The notes: generated from the sequence alone by a model not told the origin. 64,000 bases of DNA from Pseudolactococcus sp041800635 (GCA_047833645.1 CP181259.1:496001-560000); one strand, 5' to 3'; positions 52,178 through 60,067 are shown, counted from the first letter of the stretch. A program made the numbers and translations.

Positions 52178-53434
52178 ATGGAACAACTAAATCTTATCAC
52201 AAATTTTCTCAGAATTAAAGACAAAAATATCACTATCACTGATGAATATGATATGGGGACTCACTTAGAACTCCACGGTCACTTGGACTACACAGCCCCT
52301 AAATGCCCAAAATGCAAGGGACAAATGGCTAAGTACGACTACCAGAAAACTTCTAAAATCCCCTACCTAGAAACTGCTGGCTACCCTTTACTTATCCGCC
52401 TTAGAAAGCGTCGTTTCAAGTGTAAAGATTGCGGAAAAATGGCGGTCGCTGAAACTCCTCTTGTCAAGAAGAACCACCAAATCTCTGTCGCTGTTAACCA
52501 GAAAATCGCACAATTACTCATCGAAAATCAAGCAATGAAACATATTGCACACAGGCTATCAATTTCAACATCGTCAGTTATGAGAAAGCTCAATGAGTTC
52601 AAGTTTGAAACGGATTGGAATACCCTACCTGAGGTGATGAGTTGGGACGAGTATGCCTTCAAGAAGGGGAAAATGAGCTTCATCGCTCAAGATTTCGACT
52701 CCCTAAATATCATCGCCATTCTCGACGGAAGAACTCAAGCAACCATCCGAAACCACTTTCTACGCTATCCTAGAAAGGTTAGAAATCGGGTCAAAGTGAT
52801 TACCATGGATATGTTTAGTCCCTATTATCAACTTGCTAAACAGCTTTTTCCGAATGCAAAAATTGTACTCGATCGCTTTCATATCGTGCAACACCTTAGT
52901 CGTGCTATGAACCGTGTCCGTATTCAAATTATGAATCAATTCGACAGAAAATCGCAGGAATACCGAGCCTTGAAACGTTACTGGAAATTGATACAACAAG
53001 ATAGCCGTAAACTCAGCGATAAACGATTTTATCGCCCTATGTTTCGAATGCATTTGACTAACAAGGAAATCCTAGAAAAACTCCTGTCTTTCTCCGAGGA
53101 ACTACGACAACACTATGAACTCTATCAGCTTCTCTTATTTCATTTCCAAGAGAAGAACTCAGACCATTTCTTTGACCTCATCGAACAGGAAATAGCCATC
53201 GTTAATCCTATTTTCCAGACGGTATTGAAGACATTTTTAAAGGATAAAGACAAGGTTTTAAACGCCATGGAATTGCCTTATTCAAACGCCAAACTGGAAG
53301 CTACCAATAATCTCATCAAAGTCATTAAGAGAAATGCCTTTGGTTTCAGGAACTTTGAAAACTTTAAAAAACGGATTTTGATTGCATTGAACATAAAGAA
53401 AGAGAGGACGAAGTTCGTCCTCTCTAGGTGTTAG
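52178..53434 (+). CDS. ISL3-family transposase
   Basis: DDE transposase of 418 residues from the ATG at 52178 (MEQLNLITNFLRIKDKNI), which follows AGAAAG and is the common start for the family; an earlier in-frame ATG at 52142 is less likely. The N-terminal zinc finger is CPKCKGQMAKYDY ... CKDCGK at about residues 45-95. A helix-turn-helix follows (KHIAHRLSISTSSVMRKLNEF). The DDE core includes WDEYAFKKG, VITMDMFSPY and KLEATNNLIKVIKRNAFGF. The frame is intact, so the element is probably still active. Confidence 0.96.
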   Translation: MEQLNLITNFLRIKDKNITITDEYDMGTHLELHGHLDYTAPKCPKCKGQMAKYDYQKTSKIPYLETAGYPLLIRLRKRRFKCKDCGKMAVAETPLVKKNHQISVAVNQKIAQLLIENQAMKHIAHRLSISTSSVMRKLNEFKFETDWNTLPEVMSWDEYAFKKGKMSFIAQDFDSLNIIAILDGRTQATIRNHFLRYPRKVRNRVKVITMDMFSPYYQLAKQLFPNAKIVLDRFHIVQHLSRAMNRVRIQIMNQFDRKSQEYRALKRYWKLIQQDSRKLSDKRFYRPMFRMHLTNKEILEKLLSFSEELRQHYELYQLLLFHFQEKNSDHFFDLIEQEIAIVNPIFQTVLKTFLKDKDKVLNAMELPYSNAKLEATNNLIKVIKRNAFGFRNFENFKKRILIALNIKKERTKFVLSRC

Positions 53435-53487
53435 CTTTTCATCTACCCACTACAGTTGACAAAGAGCCGATATAAACTCGATTTTAA

Positions 53488-53516
53488 GTTAAAAAAAACA
53501 AGCCGAAGCTTGTTTT
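53488..53516 (-). terminator. rplT operon terminator
   Basis: AAAACAAGC and GCTTGTTTT pair around a TTCG loop on the minus strand, followed by a run of T, 13 bases after the rplT stop codon. A second stem-loop just beyond it is the one split by the IS. Confidence 0.92.
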
Positions 53517-53529
53517 TTGATATGAATGC

Positions 53530-53889
53530 TTATTTAGCCAAAGCTTTTTTAGAAGCGTCAGCCAAAGCTGCGAAAGCTGCTGCATCATTCACTGCAAGGT
53601 CAGCTAACATTTTACGGTTAACTTCAATTTCAGCTACTTTCAAACCATGCATCAATTTAGAATATGACAATCCGTTGATACGTGCAGCTGCATTGATACG
53701 TGCAATCCACAATTTACGGAAATCACGTTTCTTTTGACGACGGTCACGGAACGCATAGTTATATGAGTTCATGACTTGTTCTTTAGCAGTACGGAACAAA
53801 GTATGTTTTGCGCCATAGTAACCTTTCGCAAGTTTCAGTACACGTTTACGACGTTTGCGGCTTACAACGCCACCTTTAACACGAGCCAT
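53530..53889 (-). CDS. rplT: 50S ribosomal protein L20
   Basis: L20, 119 residues, an early assembly protein that binds 23S rRNA. The basic N-terminal extension (RVKGGVVSRKRRKRVLKLAKGYYGAKH) and the globular part (LWIARINAAARINGLSYSKLMHGLK) are typical. It is also the known autogenous repressor of the infC-rpmI-rplT operon in Bacillus. It lies 60 bases after rpmI with AAGGAG upstream, and ends the operon. Confidence 0.98.
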   Translation of the reverse strand: MARVKGGVVSRKRRKRVLKLAKGYYGAKHTLFRTAKEQVMNSYNYAFRDRRQKKRDFRKLWIARINAAARINGLSYSKLMHGLKVAEIEVNRKMLADLAVNDAAAFAALADASKKALAK

Positions 53890-53948
53890 TTATAGTTCTC
53901 CTTATTATATCTTAGTTTAATGTAGTCTATGCTTGATTCAGGTCTCTA

Positions 53949-54149
53949 TTATTTAAGAGAGTAAACCATTTTACGGATACGTTTGTAGTCACCAGTTGAT
54001 ACCATACCAGCTTTACGAAGGTGACGACGTTGTTTTTTAGTTTTCCCGTGGAAACGGTGGCTTGTATAGGCTTTAAAACGTTTCAATCCTCCAGAACCAG
54101 TACGTTTAAAACGTTTTGCTGAAGCGCGGTGTGATTTTTGTTTTGGCAT
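53949..54149 (-). CDS. rpmI: 50S ribosomal protein L35
   Basis: L35, 66 residues, a small basic protein of the large subunit. The sequence MPKQKSHRASAKRFKRTGSG and HRFHGKTKKQRRHLRK contains the family signature. A GAGGAG site precedes the ATG. It is the middle gene of infC-rpmI-rplT, 28 bases after infC. Confidence 0.98.
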   Translation of the reverse strand: MPKQKSHRASAKRFKRTGSGGLKRFKAYTSHRFHGKTKKQRRHLRKAGMVSTGDYKRIRKMVYSLK

Positions 54150-54177
54150 TTCTCAAATCTCCTCTAAAATTTTAGTA

Positions 54178-54678
54178 TTATTTCTTTTTCTCGCCTGGTG
54201 CCAATTGCATAAACATTTGACGACCATCCATTTTGGCACGTTGTTCAACGTGGGCAATGTCTTGGGTTGCGATAACGAAATCGTCCAAGACTTTTTGACC
54301 AACTTCTTTATGGGTAATCATCCGACCTTTAAATCGAATAGAAACCTTAACTTTGTTGCCTTTTTCAAGGAATTTAGTTGCTTGACGCAATTTTGTATCA
54401 AAGTCATTTTGGTCAATAACTGGAGACAAACGAACTTCTTTGACTGTGACAACAGCCTGATTTTTCTTTTGTTCTTTCAGTTTTTTCTTTTGCTCAAACT
54501 TGAATTTTGTAAAATCCATAATTTTGGCAACAGGCGGTGTCGCTTGTGCTGAAATCAACACAAGGTCCATATCTAGATCCATGGCTTGATTAAGCGCATC
54601 ACGTGTCGGTGTAATCCCGAGTTGATCACCATCTGCCGAGATCAAACGAACTTCGCTTGCGCGAATCGCCTGATTCAT
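54178..54678 (-). CDS. infC: Translation initiation factor IF-3
   Basis: IF-3 binds the 30S subunit and checks the start codon and initiator tRNA. I start at the ATG at 54678 (MNQAIRASEVRLISADG), which follows AGAAAGAG and matches the family N-terminus; the product is 166 residues, close to the usual 170. The upstream frame to 54867 runs through the leader terminator and is not coding. Conserved blocks are DLVLISAQATPPVAKIMDF near residue 40 and the C-terminal KVKVSIRFKGRMITHKEVG. Unlike many species it uses ATG rather than the rare ATT start. Confidence 0.96.
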   Translation of the reverse strand: MNQAIRASEVRLISADGDQLGITPTRDALNQAMDLDMDLVLISAQATPPVAKIMDFTKFKFEQKKKLKEQKKNQAVVTVKEVRLSPVIDQNDFDTKLRQATKFLEKGNKVKVSIRFKGRMITHKEVGQKVLDDFVIATQDIAHVEQRAKMDGRQMFMQLAPGEKKK

Positions 54679-54825
54679 TGTAACTCTTTCTCTTGCTATG
54701 ATTGTTCTCCTTGTCTTAAAGATGTTGAGACGGTTACGTGACTCGTAGCAAACTATCAAGTCAAGTAACCAAAACTCAATTACTGTAAATGTTCTGCTGG
54801 CTAAATGAGCCAACTTCTCCATTGA

Positions 54826-54988
54826 AAAACAAAACGGACTTTCCGTAGAAAGCCCGCTATAAATCAACTCTGAATCCAGAGAATAAATTCATTTCCATGC
54901 CAAGTAGCTTACGCAATATTGGCGAGAAAGCGGGGGCTTTCTGCTTTTCAACTTCTCTAGTATATCATAGTTTTTGAGGTTAAGTCAA
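54826..54988 (-). promoter_or_regulatory. infC promoter and transcription attenuator leader
   Basis: TTGACT (54983-54988), 18-base spacer and TATACT (54959-54964) start a leader of about 270 bases. Within it, CGGGCTTTC and GAAAGTCCG (minus strand, 54848-54856 with 54835-54843, loop of four) form a strong stem followed by a T-rich tract, that is, an intrinsic terminator about 155 bases before the ATG. This fits L20- or ribosome-dependent attenuation, known for this operon in other Firmicutes. 54679-55016 contains no gene. Confidence 0.8.
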
Positions 54989-55016
54989 TAGAATTAGTTG
55001 ATTATTTTTTATTTCT

Positions 55017-55293
55017 TTATTCTTGCATGCTCTGATATACATCATCTACAAAAAACTGGGCAATTCTTTTTTTAAAACTATCATTATTTAGTAGAACACC
55101 AAAGAAATCTTGATTTTGTGTATAACCATCTGTTAGAGCCTTATCGATTTCATCTTCAAAAGTAAATTTAAAATCTGCTCAATTATTAACACGTGCTGAT
55201 TTTTTTAGCTTTTCGTTTTTCTTCATCAATTCTCGGATTGCAATCGCACCACTGACACCTATCGGTGCATCAATTGATATTGTGGTTCGCCAT
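55017..55293 (-). pseudogene. Decayed small gene after fic, unknown product
   Basis: A ribosome site AAAGGAG and ATG (55293) lie 15 bases after the fic stop, but the frame MANHNIN ends at once. One frame over, the minus strand reads ISIDAPIGVSGAIAIRELMK, continues to SARVNN, meets TGA (55179-55181), and goes on ADFKFTFEDEIDKALTDGY and FFGVLLNNDSFKKRIAQFF to a TAA at 55017. The length of 277 bases shows one frameshift. If repaired it would be about 91 residues. The end is somewhat like the C-terminus of type I restriction R subunits, but I cannot establish this. Confidence 0.6.
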
Positions 55294-55308
55294 GCATTCT
55301 CCTTTGAC

Positions 55309-56280
55309 CTAATTTTCTAAAAAATATTTTCGGGCTTTATTCTCACCTTGAGCAACTAGTAAATTTTCTGAAACCAATTTCGCAAAGTAATTACGCACTG
55401 TTGCTGCTGATTTACCTGATAATAGTTGTGCTTCAGCACTCGTCACACACTCATTTTTTTGTAGATAATCACATATCAGATGGTAAAATTCAGTTTGTGG
55501 TTTACTTAATCGTTTTATCGCTATTTTATCGCTTGTTATATCGCTATTTTTTATTGTCTCCAAAATAATATCAAGCATAAAATTAATAAATCGCGTGGCA
55601 CTTTCGTTATCACTCAAAGCCTTATAATAGCTTTCTTGATGCTCATAAATCATCGTTTCAATTGGCAAATATTCAAATATTGGGTAATCTTGTGCTAAAA
55701 TCAAATTTTGCCACAACCGTCCCATTCTGCCATTACCATCTTCAAAAGGATGAATTTTTTCAAGTTCATAATGCACAACGCTACTCTTTATTAAGGCTGG
55801 AATAACTGCACTTTGTCCCCACTCAAGTAACTCATTAACAAGATGGCTCACAAACTGTGGACGAGCACCCATATGCACAAGATTTCCCGCAATATCATAA
55901 ATACCGACATCACCTAAACGAAAGCCTCCTGAACGTTTTACTAACTCAGCCATGAGATAGCCGTGCGCTTGCAATAGGTCAGTGACTTGATAAGGATTGA
56001 GTTTAAAAATTTGTTCATAGGCTTGATAAGCATTTTGTACTTCTCTAATTTCTTGCGGTTTACCTAATACACGCTTGCCGTTGACTATGGCAGTTACTTG
56101 CTCTAAAGATAAAGAATTTGCTTCAATAGCAAGACTCGAATGAATTGAACGTAGGCGATTTTCCTTACGTAAATGAAAATTTTGCGGTTGTGTGAGTGTT
56201 AATTTTGTTACAATTTCTGTTATTTCAACGATTTTATTTAACATATCGTCTGTGATGTCGAACAGTGGTTGATAAGACAT
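55309..56280 (-). CDS. Fic-domain protein with N-terminal inhibitory helix
   Basis: A Fic protein, which transfers AMP or a related group from a nucleotide to a target protein. From the ATG at 56280, after AGGAGA, it has 323 residues. The N-terminal inhibitory motif is SSLAIEAN near residue 48 (class II, inhibitor in the same chain). The active loop is HPFEDGNGRMGR near 192, with the catalytic histidine and all key residues. The C-terminal 60 residues form a winged helix (ECVTSAEAQLLSGKSAATVRNYFAKLV), as in many chromosomal Fic proteins. The target is unknown. A decayed gene follows it. Confidence 0.9.
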   Translation of the reverse strand: MSYQPLFDITDDMLNKIVEITEIVTKLTLTQPQNFHLRKENRLRSIHSSLAIEANSLSLEQVTAIVNGKRVLGKPQEIREVQNAYQAYEQIFKLNPYQVTDLLQAHGYLMAELVKRSGGFRLGDVGIYDIAGNLVHMGARPQFVSHLVNELLEWGQSAVIPALIKSSVVHYELEKIHPFEDGNGRMGRLWQNLILAQDYPIFEYLPIETMIYEHQESYYKALSDNESATRFINFMLDIILETIKNSDITSDKIAIKRLSKPQTEFYHLICDYLQKNECVTSAEAQLLSGKSAATVRNYFAKLVSENLLVAQGENKARKYFLEN

Positions 56281-56301
56281 AGTTTCTCCTGACATAGAAT
56301 A

Positions 56302-56330
56302 GGTTAATTATATCAAAATATCAATATTTT
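56302..56330 (-). promoter_or_regulatory. fic promoter region with palindrome
   Basis: GA-TATAAT lies about 25 bases before the fic ATG on the minus strand. Just upstream, AAAATAT-CA-ATATTTT (56315-56330 on the plus strand) is a 16-base palindrome that may be an operator; the winged-helix end of the Fic protein could be its ligand. Confidence 0.45.
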
Positions 56331-56343
56331 ATCGATTTTTAGG

Positions 56344-56400
56344 TCATTTGGAATCATATTTCATTTTCAATGTTAAAGCATATAGATTTAAATTACTCAT
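56344..56400 (-). other. Short open frame with strong ribosome site, possibly a remnant
   Basis: AGAAGGA lies seven bases before an ATG that opens an 18-codon frame (MSNLNLYALTLKMKYDSK). A TGG-TATAAT promoter about 110 bases upstream (56504-56512 area) serves no other gene except fic. The stretch 56281-56510 otherwise holds no gene I recognise and may be the ruin of a small gene. Whether the peptide is made is unknown. Confidence 0.3.
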
Positions 56401-56511
56401 AATTAATCCTTCTTACAATCTTTCATAAGAAACTACTAGCATTCTATGTAAAATTGCAACAAATGTCTTGAACTGTGACCCATTTGGTACACATATTTTA
56501 TTTCCATTATA

Positions 56512-56542
56512 CCATAGAAAGAAGCCCAGATAGTCTGAGCTT
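56512..56542 (-). terminator. mnmG terminator
   Basis: AAGCTCAGA and TCTGGGCTT (minus strand, 56534-56542 with 56522-56530, one mismatch) followed by a T-rich CTTTCT. It begins nine bases after the mnmG stop. Confidence 0.7.
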
Positions 56543-56550
56543 ATTACGTC

Positions 56551-58422
56551 TTATTTACCTTCCAAATAAATCATCAGAATACTAATATCCGCAGGATTGA
56601 CACCTGAGATACGGCTGGCTTGGCCAATCGTTTCTGGATTGATTTTCTTGAATTTTTGACGCGCTTCTGTGGCAATGCTGTCTAAAGCATCCCAATCAAT
56701 ATTTTTCGGAATACGTTTGGCTTCCAAACGGTGCATTTTAGCGACTTGATCCGTTGCTTTTTTGATATAGCCTTCATATTTGATCTCTGTTTCGATCAAT
56801 TCAATAATTTTCGAATCCAAGACTTCTAGTGCGGGTCCGATGAAGGATGTCGCAATCTCATAAGTGATTTCTTGACGGCGCATAAACTCAGCTGCTGTCA
56901 AGGCATCTGTCAATGGCTTGAAGCCTAGGGCTTCTATCTTAGCATTGGTTTCAGCAATCGGTTTGAGTTTATTTTTTTGCAGACGTAAGAGTTCGTTTTC
57001 ATATTGATATTTTTTAATCTCAAAAGTATGCCAACGGTAATCAGAGACCAAACCAATCTCACGACCAAGTGGTGTTAAGCGCATATCTGCATTATCATGG
57101 CGAAGAATCAAGCGGTACTCAGCACGACTTGTCAACAAACGATAAGGTTCAATCGTCCCTTTCGTTACCAAATCATCAATCATCACACCGATATAAGCAT
57201 CTGAGCGCTTCAAAATAAATTCTGGCTTACCTTGCGCCTTCAGCGCGGCATTGATCCCTGCAATTAAACCTTGACCTGCAGCTTCTTCATAACCTGATGT
57301 GCCATTGGTTTGACCCGCTGTAAACAAGCCTGAAATCAATTTCGTTTCAAGCGTTGCGCGCAGTTGATGCGGTAAGACCACATCATACTCAATGGCATAG
57401 CCCGAACGCATCATCTCAGCATTTTCCAAACCTGGAATTGAGCGTAACATCTCAAACTGCACATCTTCCGGCATCGACGTCGACAAGCCTTGCACATAAA
57501 CTTCTTCTGTATCTCGGCCTTCAGGTTCTAAAAACAGTTGATGGCGTGGTTTGTCAGCAAAACGCACGATTTTATCCTCAATCGACGGACAATAACGCGG
57601 CCCAACACCCTTAACCATCCCTGAAAACATCGGCGCACGGTGTAAATTCTCTTGAATGATCATATGCGTTGCATTTTTCGTATAGGTCAACCAACACGGA
57701 ATTTGATCAGTCAAATAATCCGCATCCTTTGATAAAAAGCTAAAGTGATTTGGCTTCTCATCTCCTGGTTGAATCTCCGTTTGACTGTAATCAATGGTAC
57801 TAGACTTCACGCGCGGCGGCGTACCCGTTTTAAAACGACCAATCTCAAAGCCCAAGTCACGTAAATTGTCAGCAAGACCGATAGAAGCTAGGGAGTTATT
57901 TGGCCCTGACGAATACTTGAGCTCACCGATGATGATTTCACCACGAAGGGCTGTTCCTGTTGTGATAACAACTGATTTGGCTGTATAAATCGTACCTGTT
58001 GACGTTTTAATCCCAGTAATCTGACCGTCTTCGACGAGAATTTCATCTACTACCGCTTGACGCAAAGTCAGATTTTCCGTCTGCTCAATCGTTTTTTTCA
58101 TTTCACGCGCATACAAATCCTTATCCGCCTGTGCGCGAAGCGCCTGAACCGCAGGGCCTTTACCGGTGTTGAGCATCTTCATTTGAATATAGGTCTTGTC
58201 GATGTTGCGACCCATCTCGCCACCGAGCGCATCGATTTCGCGAACGACGATCCCTTTAGCCGATCCGCCGACTGACGGATTACACGGCATGAACGCGACC
58301 ATATTTAGGTTAATCGTGACGAGCAACGTCTTACTGCCCATCCGCGCAGACGCTAGCGCTGCTTCACTTCCTGCATGACCGGCACCAACGACGATGACAT
58401 CAAAATTTTCTTGAAATTGCAT
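56551..58422 (-). CDS. mnmG: tRNA U34 carboxymethylaminomethyl-modification enzyme
   Basis: MnmG (GidA) works with MnmE to modify uridine 34 of certain tRNAs, using FAD, NADH and methylene-tetrahydrofolate. It has 623 residues. The FAD motif is DVIVVGAGHAGSEAALASARMG at residues 8-29. The family signatures are GLRFKTGTPPR-like RFKTGTPPRVKSS near 205 and GQTNGTSGYEEAAGQGLIAGINAA near 365. The C-terminal helical domain (SRISGVNPADISILMIYLEGK) binds MnmE. mnmA, acting on the same uridine, is also in this window. Its promoter lies behind a hairpin leader. Confidence 0.97.
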   Translation of the reverse strand: MQFQENFDVIVVGAGHAGSEAALASARMGSKTLLVTINLNMVAFMPCNPSVGGSAKGIVVREIDALGGEMGRNIDKTYIQMKMLNTGKGPAVQALRAQADKDLYAREMKKTIEQTENLTLRQAVVDEILVEDGQITGIKTSTGTIYTAKSVVITTGTALRGEIIIGELKYSSGPNNSLASIGLADNLRDLGFEIGRFKTGTPPRVKSSTIDYSQTEIQPGDEKPNHFSFLSKDADYLTDQIPCWLTYTKNATHMIIQENLHRAPMFSGMVKGVGPRYCPSIEDKIVRFADKPRHQLFLEPEGRDTEEVYVQGLSTSMPEDVQFEMLRSIPGLENAEMMRSGYAIEYDVVLPHQLRATLETKLISGLFTAGQTNGTSGYEEAAGQGLIAGINAALKAQGKPEFILKRSDAYIGVMIDDLVTKGTIEPYRLLTSRAEYRLILRHDNADMRLTPLGREIGLVSDYRWHTFEIKKYQYENELLRLQKNKLKPIAETNAKIEALGFKPLTDALTAAEFMRRQEITYEIATSFIGPALEVLDSKIIELIETEIKYEGYIKKATDQVAKMHRLEAKRIPKNIDWDALDSIATEARQKFKKINPETIGQASRISGVNPADISILMIYLEGK

Positions 58423-58455
58423 GATTACCTCTTTTTATATTTTCATACCAAAAAG

Positions 58456-58499
58456 CCAAGTACACGAAAAATAGCTACGCTATTCTTCTCGGTACTTGA
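58456..58499 (-). terminator. Long hairpin in the mnmG leader
   Basis: CAAGTAC and GTACTTG (58457-58463 with 58492-58498) plus AATAGC and GCTATT (58470-58475 with 58479-58484) build a long, interrupted stem, followed on the minus strand by GCTTTTTGG. It lies after the mnmG promoter and before its start codon, so it could act as an attenuator of mnmG or as a mere terminator of weak strength. Confidence 0.55.
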
Positions 58500-58523
58500 C
58501 TACCTTGAATTATTGATATTTAT

Positions 58524-58552
58524 ATTTTAACAGAATTGTCCTAGTCGGTCAA
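58524..58552 (-). promoter_or_regulatory. mnmG promoter
   Basis: TTGACC (58547-58552), 17-base spacer and TAAAAT (58524-58529) on the minus strand, directly after the yehS-like gene. Confidence 0.88.
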
Positions 58553-58566
58553 GATTTTTACGCAAC

Positions 58567-59061
58567 TCAAGATTTCCCCCGATAGTCCAAGGCCATGCCT
58601 TTCAGCATATTACGCAAAATTTGATCACCAGCAGGCTTATAATTCCGATGATTTTTATTGCGCAGAATCGCAGACAGCTCGCTCGTCGACACCGTTTTAC
58701 CTGACTGCGCCAGAAAATCCTGAAGATGATCTGTCGTATAGGTCATGGCAATCTTAATCTTCTTAATCGTCACATTGTTAATCAGCGCATCGCTTGTCAT
58801 ATCAAAGGTTGCAGGTACCTCCTGCCCTTCTTTATCACGTTTCACACCACGTTGGCTAATGATGAAGCCATTTAAGAAACGTTCCAAATTCTCGCGGGAT
58901 AAGGCTTGATCACGATCCGTATCAGGCTCTTGTTTCTTTAGGATGACACGGAGCTCTTCTAGCGTGAGTGGTAACCCGCCCAAGGCAAAAATATCGAGCA
59001 TATCACTATCTTTGACGTCAAACGTGTAGCGCAATCGGATTAAAATATCGTTATTATTCAT
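58567..59061 (-). CDS. DUF1456 protein, YehS-like, predicted leaderless mRNA
   Basis: A 164-residue cytosolic protein of the DUF1456 (YehS) family, function unknown. It consists of two similar halves: residues 1-75 (NDILIRLRYTFDVKDSDMLDIFALGG) and 94-160 (NVTIKKIKIAMTYTTDHLQDFLAQSGKTVSTSELSAILRN). Each half has the helical repeat of the family with a conserved basic patch. The ATG lies only seven bases after TGG-TATAAT and has no usable Shine-Dalgarno, so its mRNA is probably leaderless. It is monocistronic between mleR and the mnmG promoter. Confidence 0.88.
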   Translation of the reverse strand: MNNNDILIRLRYTFDVKDSDMLDIFALGGLPLTLEELRVILKKQEPDTDRDQALSRENLERFLNGFIISQRGVKRDKEGQEVPATFDMTSDALINNVTIKKIKIAMTYTTDHLQDFLAQSGKTVSTSELSAILRNKNHRNYKPAGDQILRNMLKGMALDYRGKS

Positions 59062-59077
59062 ACCTTTGATTATACCA
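59062..59077 (-). promoter_or_regulatory. Extended -10 promoter seven bases before the yehS-like ATG
   Basis: TGG-TATAAT on the minus strand (-10 at 59069-59074), followed by CAAAGGT and the start codon. The AAAGG is too close to the ATG to act as a ribosome site. Confidence 0.72.
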
Positions 59078-59118
59078 GAAAAGAGCTAGCATGAGTAGCG
59101 TTTATCTGCCCCCCCTTA

Positions 59119-60018
59119 TCACACCGTATCTTCGACTTTAGCCAGCTTATCTAGCATGGCAACCAATTGTTGCAAATCTTCATTGAGGACAGCAGTTTTC
59201 AGATAAGCATACTGCACATAAAAGATTTCTTTATCCTTAGCTGCTAAAGGTATCTTGACCAAGTTTTCCATATCCCTAAAGGGTAGAAAATCCGTCATTA
59301 AGGTAATTCCGATATTCGACTTGACCAGTTGGCCAATCGTTTGCACATCAGAAAAATGCAGTAAGACTTTGGCATCCTTTTGATACTTGTCCTTGAGATT
59401 TTGAAAAGCCTTGGCGTGGACAAAACTTTCTTCTAATAGAATAAACGGATAATCCAAAGCCTCTTCAAATGAAATTTCAGACTTTTGGGCTAGGGGATTA
59501 TCTTGAGACGCAAAAATATAAAATTCACGCTGATCCAAGGCTTGCACCGTTAGATTCGGATGAACCAAGGGCGCCACGCTACCAATCAAACTAAAATCAA
59601 GCCGACCAGATAATAATTTTGATAGCAATTCATTTGAACCACCTGAAATCAAATCAAAATTTGCGATAAAGTTGACAGCTTCTTTTTCTCTCAATAATTT
59701 CGATAGGACTCTGGCCCTGATAATCGGTGGAAAGCCGACAAGCGTTTGCTTTTTCTTGGCATGCTCAATCGCTCTTTCAACCGTCATGAACTCGTCCAGA
59801 ATATGATGGATATGCGCTTTTAAAATCGCCCCTTCACGCGTCAGCTGAACCGTTCGATGGGAGGGATCCTTCTTAATCAGATCACAGGCATAGTGCTGTT
59901 CTAATCGTTTAATGGCATAGCTAATGGTTGGCTGACTGACATCAAATTGATGGGCCACCTGTGTATAAGATAATAAATCTGCTAAGGCATCAAAATATTC
60001 AAAATCTCGTAAATTCAT
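59119..60018 (-). CDS. mleR: LysR-family regulator of malolactic fermentation
   Basis: A LysR-type regulator, 299 residues from the ATG at 60018 (MNLRDFEYFDALADLLSY), which follows AAAAGGGAG. The helix-turn-helix is SYTQVAHQFDVSQPTISYAIKRLEQHY at residues 16-42. The effector-binding domain covers about 90-290. Its place, divergent from mleS-mleP, and the sequence agree with MleR of L. lactis, known to activate malolactic genes with malate as inducer. It would bind the inverted repeat in the shared intergenic region. Confidence 0.9.
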   Translation of the reverse strand: MNLRDFEYFDALADLLSYTQVAHQFDVSQPTISYAIKRLEQHYACDLIKKDPSHRTVQLTREGAILKAHIHHILDEFMTVERAIEHAKKKQTLVGFPPIIRARVLSKLLREKEAVNFIANFDLISGGSNELLSKLLSGRLDFSLIGSVAPLVHPNLTVQALDQREFYIFASQDNPLAQKSEISFEEALDYPFILLEESFVHAKAFQNLKDKYQKDAKVLLHFSDVQTIGQLVKSNIGITLMTDFLPFRDMENLVKIPLAAKDKEIFYVQYAYLKTAVLNEDLQQLVAMLDKLAKVEDTV

Positions 60019-60067
60019 GTTAAAATGCTCCCTTTTGACCATTTTAACATATCATAGTCTATTTGTT

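Larger units (their letters stand above)
52055..53466 (+). mobile_element. ISL3-family insertion sequence, IS1167-like
   Basis: A complete element of 1412 bp. The ends match as GGCTCT, seven variable bases, CTGTAGTGGGTA: left end 52055-52079, right end read on the minus strand from 53466. Both sides carry the identical 8-bp duplication GATATAAA (52047-52054 and 53467-53474), so the insertion is recent. It holds one intact transposase. Without the element, the flanks join to AAAATCGAG-ATATAAA-CTCGATTTT, a stem-loop; the IS sits in the loop. Confidence 0.95.

Noticed and set aside
54679..54867. Upstream extension of the infC frame by 63 codons
   Set aside because: It translates the leader terminator and gives a sequence foreign to IF-3; the ATG at 54678 has the ribosome site.
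59109..59115. Run of seven C just after the mleR stop codon, as a phase-variable tract
   Set aside because: It lies outside coding sequence and away from any promoter, so length change should have no effect that I can infer.
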